Of a stretch of DNA of 64,000 nucleotides, positions 24,536-38,183 are shown piece after piece. Where the stretch lies: assembly GCA_020465985.1 (NCBI GenBank), contig JAANYP010000383.1, positions 1,642,734 through 1,706,733 on the forward strand, given 5' to 3'. The position numbers and the translations under genes were made by a program. Under the pieces are notes generated by a model. It was not told the DNA's origin. It saw only the letters and a program-made list of their open reading frames with translations, and did not search any database. The stretch's first letter is position 1. Each line of letters starts with the position of its first letter. The stretch is from Centrapalus pauciflorus (Eukaryota; Streptophyta; Magnoliopsida; Asterales; Asteraceae).

Positions 24536-25862
24536 TATTATATTAAATAGCTTTTTACATGTACGCGGCGGCCGGCGGGTATACGAATCATTAGCAATGA
24601 ATTTAATAAAGCTGAAATATATAAAGTAAGAAATTTAAAATATAAGTCTTAGTCAATATTAATAACATCTATAATCACATATGATTTTAATGTTATTATT
24701 ATTTAAAATGGTCAATTGCTATTTTTTATATTTTCTAAAACAAAACCACGTTCATTTTGCTAAATATTATAATGATAATAATACAAACAAAATATCGAGC
24801 AAATCTAATATGTGTGTGTGTTTTTAGGTTATCGTGAGAAGCTGAATATATCTTGAGAAATGTGAGAAGCATTATCGTTCGTTAATCTTGTACATTAATT
24901 CACTTATTTTGAATTTATGATTCATATTTATAAATTCAAAAATTAATAAATTATCTTAGAACGTTGTGAATTGTTGATACACTTAACTTTGAATTTATGA
25001 TTCATTATTTATACAATAAAAAAATGGTGAATCAATATGTCAAAATGAATCACAATGCTTCTCACATTTCTAGAGATAGGTTTAGTATCTCATTTGATTC
25101 TAAGTTTATATGTATAAATAATTTAACAATAATGATGATAATTAAAACAACAATTACAATATTAAATTATTTAGTAAATAATCCATATAAAATTATCTAT
25201 TTGATTTAAGAATAATGTTATCTATCAAACAAATTAAGTAGAGTAACTAATATTGGATGATATATATATAAATGTGTAAATTTAAAAGTAAGATTAGGGA
25301 TGTGTGTATTTTTCTATTAAAAAAAGATTGATAATATACAATATGTTCTATGATAATAACGACTATTTTTTTCTTTATATAGATATAAATTTGATAATTC
25401 ATATTTAAAACGAAATAATTTCACTATACTTTACATGTATTAAAACTTATGTGTAATCTTATTATTTTTTAAAAAGCTATAAAAATAGAAAGAAATCAAA
25501 ACATAAAAAACAAGAAAAAAAAATTCAAAGCAATAGTAGTTGATAGTAAGTAAATTTAAAATTAAATTAAATAAAGTAACAATATTTAAAAATGACTTTG
25601 AATTCAAATTTGTATTATATATAAAATTACAATAATTAAATATTAGATTAAATTAGTATTAAGTAAGATATAACAAAAAATTATTATTTATTTTATTAAA
25701 ACAAATTAATAAATAAATTATATAAGAAAATCTTAAAAATAAAATCAAAAAATAAAAAAGAAATAGAATGAATAGGTTATGAATAGTGAACTTTTATCTT
25801 GATAAATGTTATTATTTAAATTTGTTTACTTAGGAATTTATTTTTTGCATGTATGAGACACT
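24536..25862. other. AT-rich intergenic DNA
   Basis: No gene or clear transposon border. A short GC patch (CGCGGCGGCCGGCGGG, 24566-24581) stands out from the surroundings but has no evident function. Confidence 0.4.
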
Positions 25863-25864
25863 AT

Positions 25865-26168
25865 GGGGCGTTTGGTTCACAGAATCTGATGAAATTGGAA
25901 TGAAAGTTTCATTCTGATGTGCTATTTAACAGTAAAAATGAATGGAATGAAGATTCCTTAAAAAAATCACTTTGGAACGAATCTATTTTCTTTGGGTTAG
26001 TACCATGGAATTTAAATTCCAATCAAAAGATTTTAAAAGTTCTAAAACCAAACCCTAAACTTCATCTTCACCAGCCTTCATTTCTATTACGAATATTCCA
26101 TTATTTCCATAACTCAATTTCTTGACAGATTCCATTTCAGGAATAAACATTTTGCGAACCAAACGCCA
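25865..26168. mobile_element. MITE with GGGGCGTTTGGTTC ends
   Basis: GGGGCGTTTGGTTCACAGAA at the left is mirrored by TTGCGAACCAAACGCCA at the right; GAATCTGATGAAATTGGAAT is loosely mirrored by GATTCCATTTCAGG. The style suits Tourist or hAT MITEs; I find no clean target duplication. The 68-codon frame inside is not a gene. Confidence 0.65.
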
Positions 26169-26436
26169 CATATGTGAATGTTTCATTCAGTCACAAAGTC
26201 ATTCACAGAATACTTTACATAGAATATGTGATACTCTACATTGAATACTTTCATTTGTTTGTAGGGAGTTTTGGTTCTTATAGATTTTTGTTATTTTGAT
26301 CGTTCTACGACTGTATGTATTATACATAGTATTAGTTGTAACTAGTTTGTATCTATATAGCATATATGTAACATTCTATATAGAATGCATGTAGATTGTT
26401 GTTATTGTTGTACCAGTTAATTTATTTTTTATAGAA

Positions 26437-26872
26437 CTAGCTTATCAACCCGTGAATTACACGGATAATTTTAATAATTTTTTTCTTAAAACTATATAAA
26501 GTTAAAACTAAAAATTAATATCCAAACTTTTAAAACTAATGAGATTTAATATATCTTATTATAATTAATTTATGTGTAAATTATTTTAAAAAAAATTAAT
26601 CATTAAAAACTTTTAAGTTTATTATTAATATTATTGTTATTATTATAGTTATTGATAAAAAAATCTTTTAATTATTGTTTGTTGTGATTTAATGGGGATT
26701 AAGTATCTAACCATAATCTAATCTTAAAAAATAAATTGATCTAAAATTTTTAATGTAATCTTAAAATACTATTAACATTTGTAATTAGTAGATAATGTCA
26801 CTTGGCATCATTAGAAGAGGACAAATGTCAATTTAGTACTATTTTAATAGGATTTTTATATATATGAAACGC
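26437..26872 (-). mobile_element. Helitron on the minus strand
   Basis: On the minus strand the 3' end reads CCGTGTAATTCACGGG hairpin, then CTAG (26437-26440) followed by T. The 5' part (CCTATTAAAATAGTACTAAA, GACATTTGTCC) parallels the Helitron starts at 20090 and 54323. The 5' border is approximate. Confidence 0.7.
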
Positions 26873-28920
26873 ATTATGATATATATATGGATGAAACATC
26901 TAGTTTGTATATTTTGGTTTATGATTGATGTCAATCTAAATATGAGTATCTATAGAATGCAAAATATCATATACGCGAAACTCTACATAGAATAAAAAAT
27001 ATAATACACGCGATATTCTACATCGATACAAAATTAATTGTAGCTAGTTTGTATCTATACAAAATATATGACATTCTATATAGAATACATAATATTTTAT
27101 GTAGAATATTGTTATTGTTGTACTGGTTAACTCATTATTATATAAAATATATGAAATGTATTGGAAACATAACATTCTACATTGATTATGAATAATGATA
27201 TTGATCTATATAAAAATATATAGAAAACATAACATTCTACATATATTTCATGACATTTTATACAGATTGTATTAAAGTTTTAGCAGTAAAATAAATTGGT
27301 ATACAGAAAAATCACTATTCTATAAAAAAACATTTTTTATGGAAAAAAAAAGATTCTCGTGAAAGAGAAAAAAAAAGAAGAAAAAAGGAAGTGAGAAAAA
27401 GAGAACAAACATATTTTTCCTTTCTAAAATACTGTTTGCACATCTTTTCAAGATTTTTAACCACCAAAATTTTATGTAATTACAATAATATCATTGTCTA
27501 TTTTCAGTCATAGATTTTCTTGATCTAAATACTACAAATGGTTCTTAAGTTCACATAAGATTAAGGTTTTGACAAGAATCGCTTATGTATACACACATAA
27601 CCTACCTATGAGAACTTAACATCACGAAAACCCAACTTTAATGGAACTCTTTATACTATAGCTAAATAACATATGTCGTCAACCTGTCAACATTATCCAA
27701 CTACTTAATGTTATGTTAAAGCATTAAAGTGATATACTCCATTGAAAATTTGAAATATGATAAAATAAAAAATCAGCTACACACATTGATGATCGACTTG
27801 AAGTGGTCAATGATAATTATACCTGATCGATCTCTAAGTATCTATAATTATAAACTATTTATAAATACTAATAAATAAATAATTAATCATTTTATTATAA
27901 TGTTACATGTCATCTGACAATTGACGCATGACGATATTCATATCTTTTAAAAATTGAAGATATAATATTTCAACAATATTTTTTTAAATCTAATATCATC
28001 TAATTAGAATTTATATTCAATTGAATCAAAATTTAAACTCTATAATGTATGTATGTATGTATTGTCGTTCGAAAACTATTATAGTTGTTTATATTCCATC
28101 TATGTACATTACGTTATATCTAACTTTGTGACTCTCTCAACTTAGTGTTGACCTTTTAGTTGTTCATCTTTTCAGGCACTGATAATGGTAAGGGTCAAAG
28201 CGACTCATCTCATCTCTATAGATTTTGTTGGAGATTGTTTGATGCTCCTCGACTTTTGGCATAGATCTTGCATCGCTCAAGTTTTGGGGTATATATAGTG
28301 TCCTTGGTCGCATTTGGTTACCAATTGACATGATGTACTTGATGATAAAATCTATAACCCGATGCTTCGATATGTGATTATCACATTTTGTTCGTACAAA
28401 GGTAACAAAGTGGAATGAATAACGTTGATTGTTTATTATATATGAAAATTGTAGTTTGCCTTATTTCTACGAGTAACTAACTATATATGTATGAATTATC
28501 ATTAATTGTATGTGAAACACCTATGTTAGTTGTAAATGCGTTTCATTAAGTATCAATTATATTTATTTAGAATTTTAGAATTCTAATATTTTGAATTTAT
28601 TTGACATAAAATATGAGATATTAATTAATTCTTACAAATATTTATAAATAAAAATAATTCTATAACGTAATGCATAAACAAAGTTTAAATATATAAAATA
28701 TAATTGTTTATTTATAATTTTAAAAATGTAGATTTTGGATTTACTGTATATAATAATAGAATCGATATTTTCATAAAAAGTTAAAGATAATATCACAGTA
28801 AAGTAAAATTCCCTTACTCTAGTATTTATTTTAGTATATATCATCTCGGTAACTTAAAGTTAAAGATAATTTCATAAAAAGTCGAAGATACAGGGATTAT
28901 TTCGCAACAAGTTAAAATTA
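26873..28920. other. AT-rich intergenic DNA with repeated ACATTCTA phrases
   Basis: From 26170 to 27250 short phrases such as ACATTCTACAT and ACTCTACATAGAATA recur many times in both orientations, suggesting a decayed element. A GC-richer patch at 28140-28420 (TTTTCAGGCACTGATAATGG, CATCGCTCAAGTTTTGGGGT) looks like old retroelement or gene debris that I cannot identify. No ORF of note. Confidence 0.4.
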
Positions 28921-31900
28921 CGTTACAAGAAAAGTGTCATTTGATGACACATGTTTTTAGCGACACAAAAAAAAATGTTATCATATCTTACTTTTAGTGT
29001 CACTTAAAAAAAGAAAGGTATGTGTAAAGCTATCTTTTACCCATACTTGTAACGACCTAAACTTTAATCAACGACAAATAACTAAGCTTAACGTCAATTA
29101 GGCGTTAAGATGAAATTTGTATTAAGTAATTTCAACATAATTTAATAAGAGAAATTATTTAAGTAATATATATGTATAATTATTAAGTTTGTAAGAAAGA
29201 AAATAAAAGAAAAGAATGGAAATAAATCAAGTTTAGTGGTCAACTTGTAAATTTAGCTAACTCTATTTAGATAAATAGTCAAATTAATTTCCTGCTCATT
29301 TTTCATCTCTAAAGAAACCAAACTCACTCTACCTTCTTTGTAAGCCACGTTTTTTCTTCATCATCAAGAATCAAAAATGTTGAAACAAAATTCAAGAGTA
29401 CTATCATCTTAATTCGTTCTTTGAGTCTCATTTGCAGTCCACGGTTCCAGTGGGTTTTAAGAAAACAAAATTGATCTTCAAAGCATGAAATTAACCAAAA
29501 TTAGTGTTACAAGTTTGAAATTTGTAGTATGCATGTAATCCTTATGGGTTTTGTTCAACATATTAGCAATTTTAAACCTTAATTCATATTATGAAATTTA
29601 GAAAGAAAAAATAGAAAGACAAGTGCAAAGGTGGTTGTGTGTCTTGCATGGCTACCGAGACATTATATATATAGTACTGAAACTCAAATTGTAGGTTTCG
29701 GTAATACCGAAACCATGAACCATTAAAAAGACCACCACCAAAACCATATATATATATATTGAGAAGTTCAGCAAGAAACCGAAACATATATATAAAGTAC
29801 CGAAACCTTCCAGGTTTCGGTAACACTCTGAAACCCACCACCAAAACTGAAAACTACCGAGACCCACCATGCAATACCGAAACCTTGAAAGGTTTCGGTA
29901 ATTCCAAACCAACCGAAACCATAGACCAATACTGAAACCAGAGAGAAGACTGAAACACTCTCAGAACCGAGACCCACGTGAAAGAAACAGAAAACTACCA
30001 AGACCATATATGTATTGTACCGAAACCTTGAACTTTCAGTGATAAATATCAACCGAGACCACTTGAAACCATGTAGAACACTATCGAAACATATATAATA
30101 GAATACTGAAACCATCCATGTTTACCGAAACCTTGGCACTACCGAAACCTTACAAAGGTTTCGGTAATTTTGTAAGCTACCGAAACATCCAGCAGCAACC
30201 ATCTTTCTGTTTGTTCTCGGATGTATGCATACATGGGGTGCAGCAACAGATTAAAGCACCAATATGCATATATATATATATGCAAGCCTCGGATATGTGT
30301 TTGTGTATATGTGTGTATCGACATATATATAATCAGAAACAGAAGCTAGTTGTTCTTTCATCATTTTTACATAAATATAGAGTATGTGTGTGTGTGCAGT
30401 GTGTGTAAAGCAGGACAGCAACAGTGTGCACTCGTGGGCAGCTATATATACACATATATACTTATGTGTGTGCAGCAGAAAGAGATAGTCCAGCAGTCAC
30501 CTTTTCTTTTACCAACTTTTTCCTTGCATGAATTTAGTGTGTGTGTGTGTGTGTGCAGAATTGTGAGTGATGTGTGCATCGGTGTATATATATGTACATG
30601 GGTAGAGTGTGTCCAACATGTATATATATATATGTATTGTATGTGATGTGTAAACAGAAATTATTTCCAGTAGCCATATGCATAGATATATACATGTACA
30701 TAAGCATTTAAATTATATATTAAAGGAAACATAAAAATGCATAAGTGTGTGATTGTGTTTTGGGCATAAGATACATATATTGTCAAGACATATGAGAAGT
30801 GTATGAAAATATGTGTGATCATATACATGATTAGATTTCAAAATACATCATTGTGATCATAACACATAAATGGTATTCAAATATATGATCAATGATATAA
30901 TTTGACATAAGCCTATGAGAATTGGATTATAAAATCCAATTGAAAGCATATTATGTTCTTATTTTATGAAATAGTACCATGATCAAGCATAAATATTTAA
31001 GTCAAAATACATACAAATATGGGGACATTTAATCATCAAATAAGTTCCGAAATGTTCTTACATGTTTTAATATAGAATTCTAATGAGCAAACGAAAGCTA
31101 AGAAAGATTTAATAAAATCACACATGTCCATGAAAAAGGACATAAAGCCTTATGAGTTATCTAAATCATGTCAAATACAAGTTCTGAGTTGAATGATAAT
31201 TTAACAGAGTCTAATATCACATGATAAATGATTTATGAAATAGTTGACCATATTCATCTCAATATAGTCAAATATGAGACTTTGAGATTAAAAGTCAACG
31301 AATGAATACTGAATATACTATAGATGAATCAAAGGCTAATAAATATCAGAAATGATATGATTAACAGATTGAGCAACAAGCAAAGCTAAAAGACATTAAA
31401 GAGCATCAGTGAGAGCTATATCAAAGTGGCAAGCTGTCTGTAACTCTGATAAAAGTCAGATAGTGGTTCTAACCCACTGCAGATTGTGAGCAACAGAGCC
31501 AGAGCCAGAAAGTGCAAAATATCCAGTAATTGTGAGTTGTAGATTTCACTTTAACTGCAAATTATGTGATTGAGACTTTTGTTGCTTTATTCTGATTTAT
31601 TTGACATTCTGATCTTGAGCTTATTGATATATTGTCATAGTATAATTACTATGATTTGTTGAGCTGAGTATTTCTTCTTCTAGATGCGATTCTTTGACGA
31701 GTCATTTGATTGTTAAGCTTAACACCATCACTATTGCTCAGTGTTGGGTTAATGTTAGGCTTATGATGTGCTGATTTACGTGATGAAAGCACAGAGGGTA
31801 GCTAGAGCTGAGCATTCCGATGATATCCATATAGAGCTTTTACTGGTAGCTAGCCCAGTACGTGGTTGATCCCCACTAATGATGCGTGTGTATGGATTTA

Positions 31901-32700
31901 TCATCATCCGAACATTCCTTATGAATTTGTCTAAAAGTCTCAAGAGCAACAACAGTTTTATAACTGGAGCTTAGCAAAGTCGCGCATCAAAAGAACATTA
32001 ATTGGCCAATGACCCTTCGAGATTGAGCTGTGCATGAGCCTAGTGCAGTGCATATAGAGCTGAGCCGTGCATGAGCCGAGTGCAGTGCATGTGCTTCCGC
32101 GTTCATAATTGCATGTTAAATGTGAAATTCTACATTCTCACTAAGCAAATAAGCTTACCCCGTTGTTGCATTATTTTTCAGGTAAAGGCAAAGGATTGGC
32201 TGGACCTAGTTCATAGGTCAGGAATCTGAAAGAGCTTGAAGTGCATTAGAACCTGTTTCAACACCTTGGTATTTGGATGATGATAGAGCTTTGGGGTTCG
32301 GGTCTAGTTTATATTATGTGATTTGATGTAATAGTCTAGATGCTGTTTGTACCTTGCTACTTAAATTCTGTCTCTGTTTGTAATTAACTTTTATTCCGCA
32401 ACTGTTAATTTTATCTTAGTTTCATGATTGATATTGCGTTGCTACTGGGCCTTGAGTTGAGACCTTTGAGAAATCTTGGGTCTCACAATACTTTTTTAAA
32501 GAAGTAACACAAAAATTGTGTCACAAAATACTTGAGACTTATACCCACATACATTTTTTGTCACTATATTTAATTTATATACACACTCCATTTTTAACCA
32601 CTTTTTTGTTGTGTAGGTAAAAAATTTTGATACCTATAGTGATACTTTTTTGACTTTAATTGACACTTTTTGTATGTCCCTAAATGACATTTTGTTTACG
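28921..32700. mobile_element. CACTA-derived MITE interrupted by a solo LTR
   Basis: The left end CGTTACAAGAAAAGTGTCAT, with TTTTTAGCGACAC close by, resembles the degenerate CACTACAAGAAAA...GTCATTT...GCGACA terminus of plant CACTA elements. The right end TAAATGACATTTTGTTTACG mirrors it. Only about 340 bp remain once the LTR insertion is discounted, so it is non-autonomous. Confidence 0.6.
29048..32487 (+). repeat. Solo LTR, 3.4 kb, gypsy-like
   Basis: It begins TGTAACGACCTAAAC and ends TTGGGTCTCACA (TG...CA). It is bracketed by a perfect 5-bp duplication ATACT (29043-29047, 32488-32492). There is no internal copy of the termini, no primer-binding site and no pol frame, so I read it as a single long LTR left after LTR-LTR recombination. 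The TGTAACGACC start suits Tekay-type chromoviruses, whose LTRs can be this long. From 29680 to 30185 it carries about twenty ACCGAAACC motifs in both orientations. A terminal-repeat element lacking coding sequence is the alternative. Confidence 0.8.
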
Positions 32701-32822
32701 TAAAAACCAATTAAATGAGAAGTCATGAAAAAAGAAACACATAATCTCATGATATTTTAGTGACAAATTTTTATAATTAGAAGGGAATAGAGACTTTGTA
32801 TTTGCCATCGATATACGAGTTT

Positions 32823-33133
32823 ATTACGAAAAAAACCAACATGTTTTTCATTTTATTGCGTTTTACTCCATCTGCGTTATTTTTTTACCAATAATATCAT
32901 TAAGTGATATATTTGTTTGTGATTTTTAGAATTTTTCTTTATTTTTTCCAAAAAGTCTTCAAGTTTGTGGACTTTTCGGAGAAAATAGTAAAAACATTTT
33001 GGTTTTCTGTGAAAAAAGTCAGGGTTGATTATGAAAAAAAATAAAATTTTTCTGAAAATCGGATTGAGGACTTTCTTAGGAAAAATAACACGGATGGACT
33101 AAATCGCAAAAAACATGAAAATATGTTGGTTAT
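32823..33133. mobile_element. MITE, AACCAACATGTTTT family, copy 2
   Basis: GAAAAAAACCAACATGTTTT at the left is mirrored by AACATGAAAATATGTTGGTT at the right. The body closely matches copy 1 (TTCAAGTTTGTGGACTTTTC, TGAAAATCGGATTGAGGA). Confidence 0.75.
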
Positions 33134-34430
33134 TATTTATATTAAGAATGAAACTAAAATAATAGCCGAATGACATGTAATTCATGATTGTTTGGTAATT
33201 AAGTTGCTATAGTGTAATTTAGGTGGCTGTATCGGTGCCGAACTAGTCTCGAAATTTTATAATCGGTTCGTTTAACAATTCTAAATTTCTAATTGTATGT
33301 TTTAAATTTTTTTCATACCTTCAGTTCAATATTGATCCTGAACCAAAGTCACCCCTAGATCTTAATATATACATATTCTCTTTGTTTTTATTTATTTTTT
33401 TTTTTGCTGGCAAAATAATTATATATTGCTTAAATTATTTACTAAATCTACCAGCAAAAAAATTATATAAAGACAATTGTTATATAATTAATTAATTGGT
33501 AAAACATTAATGTCACCCAACAACATTCTCCACGTGGATATTAAAATGCATCTTTAATGTTGAGGTGCTTATTTCTGAATCATGACATTTTCAAAGTTGC
33601 ATTTTTTACGGATATATTGATTATGATATGGCATGGAAGAAACGTAACTACTCTTATTTATTTTTTTCATTTAATGGTCATTGACCACTTCAAAGTCGTG
33701 TTTAACTTTCTTAGGGAGTAATTGCAATTTCTGTCCTATGGCAACTGCTGACCTTCAAATATTATAATAACAGTGGTTACTTGATCGATCCTATTTTTGA
33801 TACGTATATGGACAAACAGACCTTTATATTTATTTATTTTAAAAAGACAAAATTTTATAGAGAAAAAACATGAACGAAAGGTCTACAAGGTGCGTAACAT
33901 AGTTAAGATGAAAATGAAATAACCATAAGAATAACACAAGTTACCAATTAATATTTTCCAACTAATTAAACCCTAAAAAAGAACCGGTCCAAGACCATTC
34001 TAAAGTGCAAACCACATCACTACAAAATTAACTCATGTAACTCCATCAATAGATGAAGATCATCACACTCAAACTAAGAAACCTAACTGCTTAAAGGACT
34101 ACAAACACTTCTATCTGTAAACCCTAATTACAGTGTGAAAATAAGAACCAGAAATAATGAATGAAGAAGTGATGCGTCGCTCTTGATCAGGAAGATTCAT
34201 TTTATATATTTGAGAATTTTTCATAAGAGCCCCTGCACTTAACAACTTAACAAAACAACATAACGATAAACCACAAACTTACAGAAAATTACAATATCAC
34301 CCCTAAACCAGAATTAATCGATTAACACAATTAAGTTAAACAAAACAACTTATACACTTTTAATAAACCAAAAGAAACTTACTGTTGAAGCTGAAAAAAC
34401 ATGTTGTATCTGGCCCCAAACTCAAGGTTA
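33134..34430. other. Intergenic DNA with a possible hAT remnant
   Basis: 33220-33352 (GTATCGGTGCCGAACTAGTC ... AGTCACCCCTA) resembles the ends of hAT MITEs but lacks a duplication. The rest, including 33840-34200, shows no ORF or border I can defend. Confidence 0.35.
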
Positions 34431-34439
34431 CAACACCAT

Positions 34440-36180
34440 GCACGAATGCCACATCAGTTTCATCTTTTTTTGCTTCGTTAGCTTATCAAATAAAGCATTT
34501 TTAATTGAATATTCATACTGGTAATTTGATTCTGAGAAGAATTATTCTTACACTATGTCGCTTCCATACATCTCGGACATAGAGTAGAGAGATCCATATA
34601 TGATGTCTTCCAAAAGAGTCCGCATCGAAATACGACCTCTTGATCATCAGCCTCCAAATAAAGATACACGCTTTTTTTGGGATAAGATTGTTCCATTTCG
34701 TCACTGCATTCAACACATCATGATTAAGAGTTTTTGTTCAATAAGGCATCTGATCGGGTTATAATTTATCATGTATATTATATATAAAAGAGTTGTTTTA
34801 GGAAGAAAATGTCAAAGAATGTGCTACTATTGAATAAATTCTGTGCTTGTACAGGTAAAGAAAATCCAGTTTAAATTGGCGAAAAAAGGACGAATTTTCA
34901 GAGCCAGGCGCAGAGGGGGTCGCAGCCCTGCGCCCAGGCCAAGTGCTCAGCAGAAGAAGCTAATTCACAAAATACGGATTTTTACAGACAGACGCAGGGG
35001 GGGGGGGGGCACAGGCCTACGCCTACGGCTGCGCCCAGCCCATTAAAATAATATACAGCCGTTTTTAGGGTTTTTCCAGCTTTTCCTATAAATACAAAGT
35101 CATAGTTTTAAAGAAAGGATCATTTTTCGGAGAAGAAAGCTAAGGAAAAGGACCCCGTTTGAGCGAACACAAGTACGAAGAGCACACGAGTCAAGCTACG
35201 AAGATGGACACACAACTCTTAAGCATCACGCGAAGAATGTCCGGCTAATCTCACATAATCATTCTCGGAGGAAGCACAACGCTAAGTGTTTTATTTTACG
35301 AACGATTACTTTATGTTTGCATGGTTTTATTATTTATATTTAGATTGTAAACGAATGATTGTTATTTGTTTGGTTGCGTTTCGCAAGATAGTTCGTTGAT
35401 ATTTTATTATTCGTGCCGAGTTATTTATTTAATTAAGACGAGTAATCAAACGTGTCACGCGCTATGCCCAAGATCACGTAACGATTCTAATAATAATTAT
35501 AACAAAGATTATGTCTATGTAATCTTCACATCGTTTTTATAAATTAAATACAAAGCTAAGTGTGGAATCCGGGAATGGTTATCTTTGTATTTTATTTAAT
35601 CAAACAATTTTATTAAGTTTTATTTTTACAAATTTCGTAAGTAATTAATTTTATAATTCAAGTAATCACCCTTTTACAAACCAATCAATCTGTTTAAATT
35701 ATTTAATTTACAACGCTAGTCGCTCGAATACGTGCATTTAACCTCTCGCTCTCTGTGGATACGATCCCTACTTACCCTAGCTTCTAAGGTATTTAGTGGT
35801 ATTTTTGACGGGTTAACGACACTCTCATCAGCATCTTAAGTGTTTAACCAAATAACGATCCTCTCCATTACTAAGAGCCACAATCAACTATCCATCATGT
35901 TATTCCTAAGTGATACATTTAGCAATAAATCGACAAGACAACAAAGTTCCTCCCTCGATCTACCTTGTAGTTCACATAACCAATCTCATTCAAACCCAAA
36001 AGAAAATTCTTCACAACCCTGTCTAGAACAGATGCGTTCTTCTCGTTCTCTAGCCAAAGTTACATGCGGAATTGAACACTAAGCCTAAAATCCACCAACC
36101 ATTTATCCTTCCAAAACATAGAGATTGACCCCCATCCCACACTTTTCCCCAAAACGAATCCAAAAAATTTTATATCTAAC
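34440..36180 (-). pseudogene. LINE reverse-transcriptase relic (zf-RVT region), split by a solo LTR
   Basis: On the minus strand 34513-34716 encodes KWNNLIPKKACIFIWRLMIK, recognisable as the zinc-binding region that follows the LINE reverse transcriptase (W..LIP.K..IF.WRL). The part upstream of it on the minus strand, 35836-36170, translates with many stops into F-G-W.V...L-type residues of the same protein. The cysteines of the zinc-binding motif are lost and frames are broken. An LTR at 34751-35830 divides the two pieces. Confidence 0.6.
34751..35830. repeat. Solo LTR, 1,080 bp
   Basis: TGATCGGG...CTCTCATCA with TG...CA ends, flanked by a perfect 5-bp duplication GCATC (34746-34750, 35831-35835). 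It has a TATA-like CCTATAAATACAAAG (35085-35099) and a GC-rich patch at 34900-35040 with an uninterrupted run of about 12 G. No pol sequence lies between the duplications. The parent family cannot be named from the LTR alone. Confidence 0.85.
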
Positions 36181-37507
36181 TTTTCTATATCTCTTCCAAT
36201 TTAACAGTCTAACTGTTAAGTTGTAAAAGAGAAAATACATAAAAACCAATGTATTTTTTTTATATATCTTATGCTCCTTCAATAAGACATGTTGGCTCCA
36301 AAAGTGTATTCAAACATGAAGAATCTTATGAAACATATTTTTCACTTGTAACTTAATGAATCGGATAACTTTTGTATATATAGCATTTTAAGAACAACAA
36401 CAATAATAGTAATAATAATATTCAGGAGTTAAATTGCGAAGAAAGTTGATATTCTCAATTCAACAAAAAAAAGTGGCACAAATTTTATTTTGTTGTAAAA
36501 GGATTGATAAACTTCAGGTTTAACGTAAAATGAAATGATGACCTAAAACCCAATTTGTTAAACAGTTGCATCGATTTTACTTATGCGGCATCTTATGTTG
36601 CACGGATAAATAACAAGAAAACTAACAACTCCATTTCATACACACACACACACACACACACATTCTCTGTCTGATCCCATGCTCCTCTCTACCACCGGCG
36701 GCTGCTCCACACCCCTACCACAAATAGCTGCTCCACCATCAACGATTGCTTAATGCCTCACTACCGATGGCTGCTCTACCATTTTTGTCTCTCACTCTTC
36801 TTCTTGATTTCTCGATAGCTCTCTCCACCAGGTAAAGGTTTCATTTACAAGGTTTTTCAAATCAAAACTTTCATTCGTTTAGTCTTGGATTGAAATCATG
36901 TTTGGGTTTTGTTTTGATTTCTCAAATCGAAATGTTATTAGAGTTTCAATTTATTTTCCGTTATCTGGATAATGGGCCAAACAGTTAGGACGGTAAAAAT
37001 GACTCGTATTAAAAATACTAAATTAGAACATATTTTTCTAGAAGCAATTTAAAAATGAAACGATAGAAAACGTTGTATTAGACAATCTTGTTCTTAATTT
37101 TTTTTGATATATATTGTCAATGAATATGATCTTTTAGTCGTCAATATGTTTGAACCGTTTGCTTGAATTTAGCCAAGATCGCCACCACTGGTTGAACTTT
37201 GTTACGACTTTGTTTTTGTTTTCTTTTGATTTCTGGTTAAGTGTTCTTAATTTCGAATCGTTTGGGTTCCTTCTTGATTTCTCGGTTTCTTCTTGTTTCT
37301 AGCTTTGTAAGGAATTTTTTACGTAGGGCTTTGCATGGTGCGGTTTTGTATAAAATCGAAACCGAAAACCGAAAGTGTGGTTTACAAAAACTAAAAATCG
37401 AGATTGTGTAATTTTTTGCGGTTTGATGTTTTGGTTTCTTACGGGTTGGTGTGGTTTCTTTTTTGGCTCTTTCTAATTGACAAATCTTCTATGTTAAACT
37501 TCTATAT
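36181..37507. other. Intergenic DNA; (CA)n and a CT-rich leader-like stretch
   Basis: (CA)n lies at 36639-36662. 36663-36840 is CT-rich with CCACCGGCGGCTGCTCC-type repeats and a GTAAAG that could be a donor after ACCAG, reminiscent of a 5' UTR. No ORF follows that I recognise. 37327-37450 (GGGCTTTGCATGGTGCGGTT, AAAACCGAAAGTG) looks like a one-ended hAT remnant. Confidence 0.35.
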
Positions 37508-37510
37508 TAA

Positions 37511-38098
37511 GGCCGCAGGGAGTTGTTGGCGAGGATGCCAAGAAAATCTGCAGCCACGTCAGCGCCACATCAGCTTTGCCATCCTTTGCCATTTTGATGC
37601 CATCTTGAGGGTATGGATGCCAACTTGCCATACTTCTTTTTTTATTTTCATTTTAAGATTAAAATAAAATCATTGAAATAAAAAATAAATTAATAATATT
37701 AAAATTAAACATAAATGAAGAACATTAAATTTAAAAAATAAAATAAGAACATTAAATTTAAACATTAAAATAAAACAAAACTACCTGAAGTCTTGGTCCG
37801 AATATTCGTTTTCAAAATCATCAACCGGATTAATGTTGAGATCAATGTTTTGAACACTCCAAATATGTTCAATGTTTTCTCTTTTTTGAGAATTTGAAAT
37901 GATAAAAATGAAAGAATTTATATAATATTCTGGTTGTGTTAAGTTGAGAAAAATGAAATAATATGTATGTATATAAAAAAAGTAATGAAATATAAATAAT
38001 TATATATATATAAAGAGAGTAATGAGAGAATAGATATGAGATAAATGAAATGATGTGTTTTTGTATATATAGGGAGTAAATGAAATATAAATAATTAC

Positions 38099-38183
<85 letters not shown>

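Noticed and set aside
29584..30408. Overlapping minus and plus ORFs of 60-115 codons
   Set aside because: They arise from the ACCGAAACC motif array inside a solo LTR, in several frames at once, with no domain.
36663..36840. Possible 5' UTR and first intron of a host gene
   Set aside because: CT-rich and donor-like, but no coding exon follows within a plausible distance.
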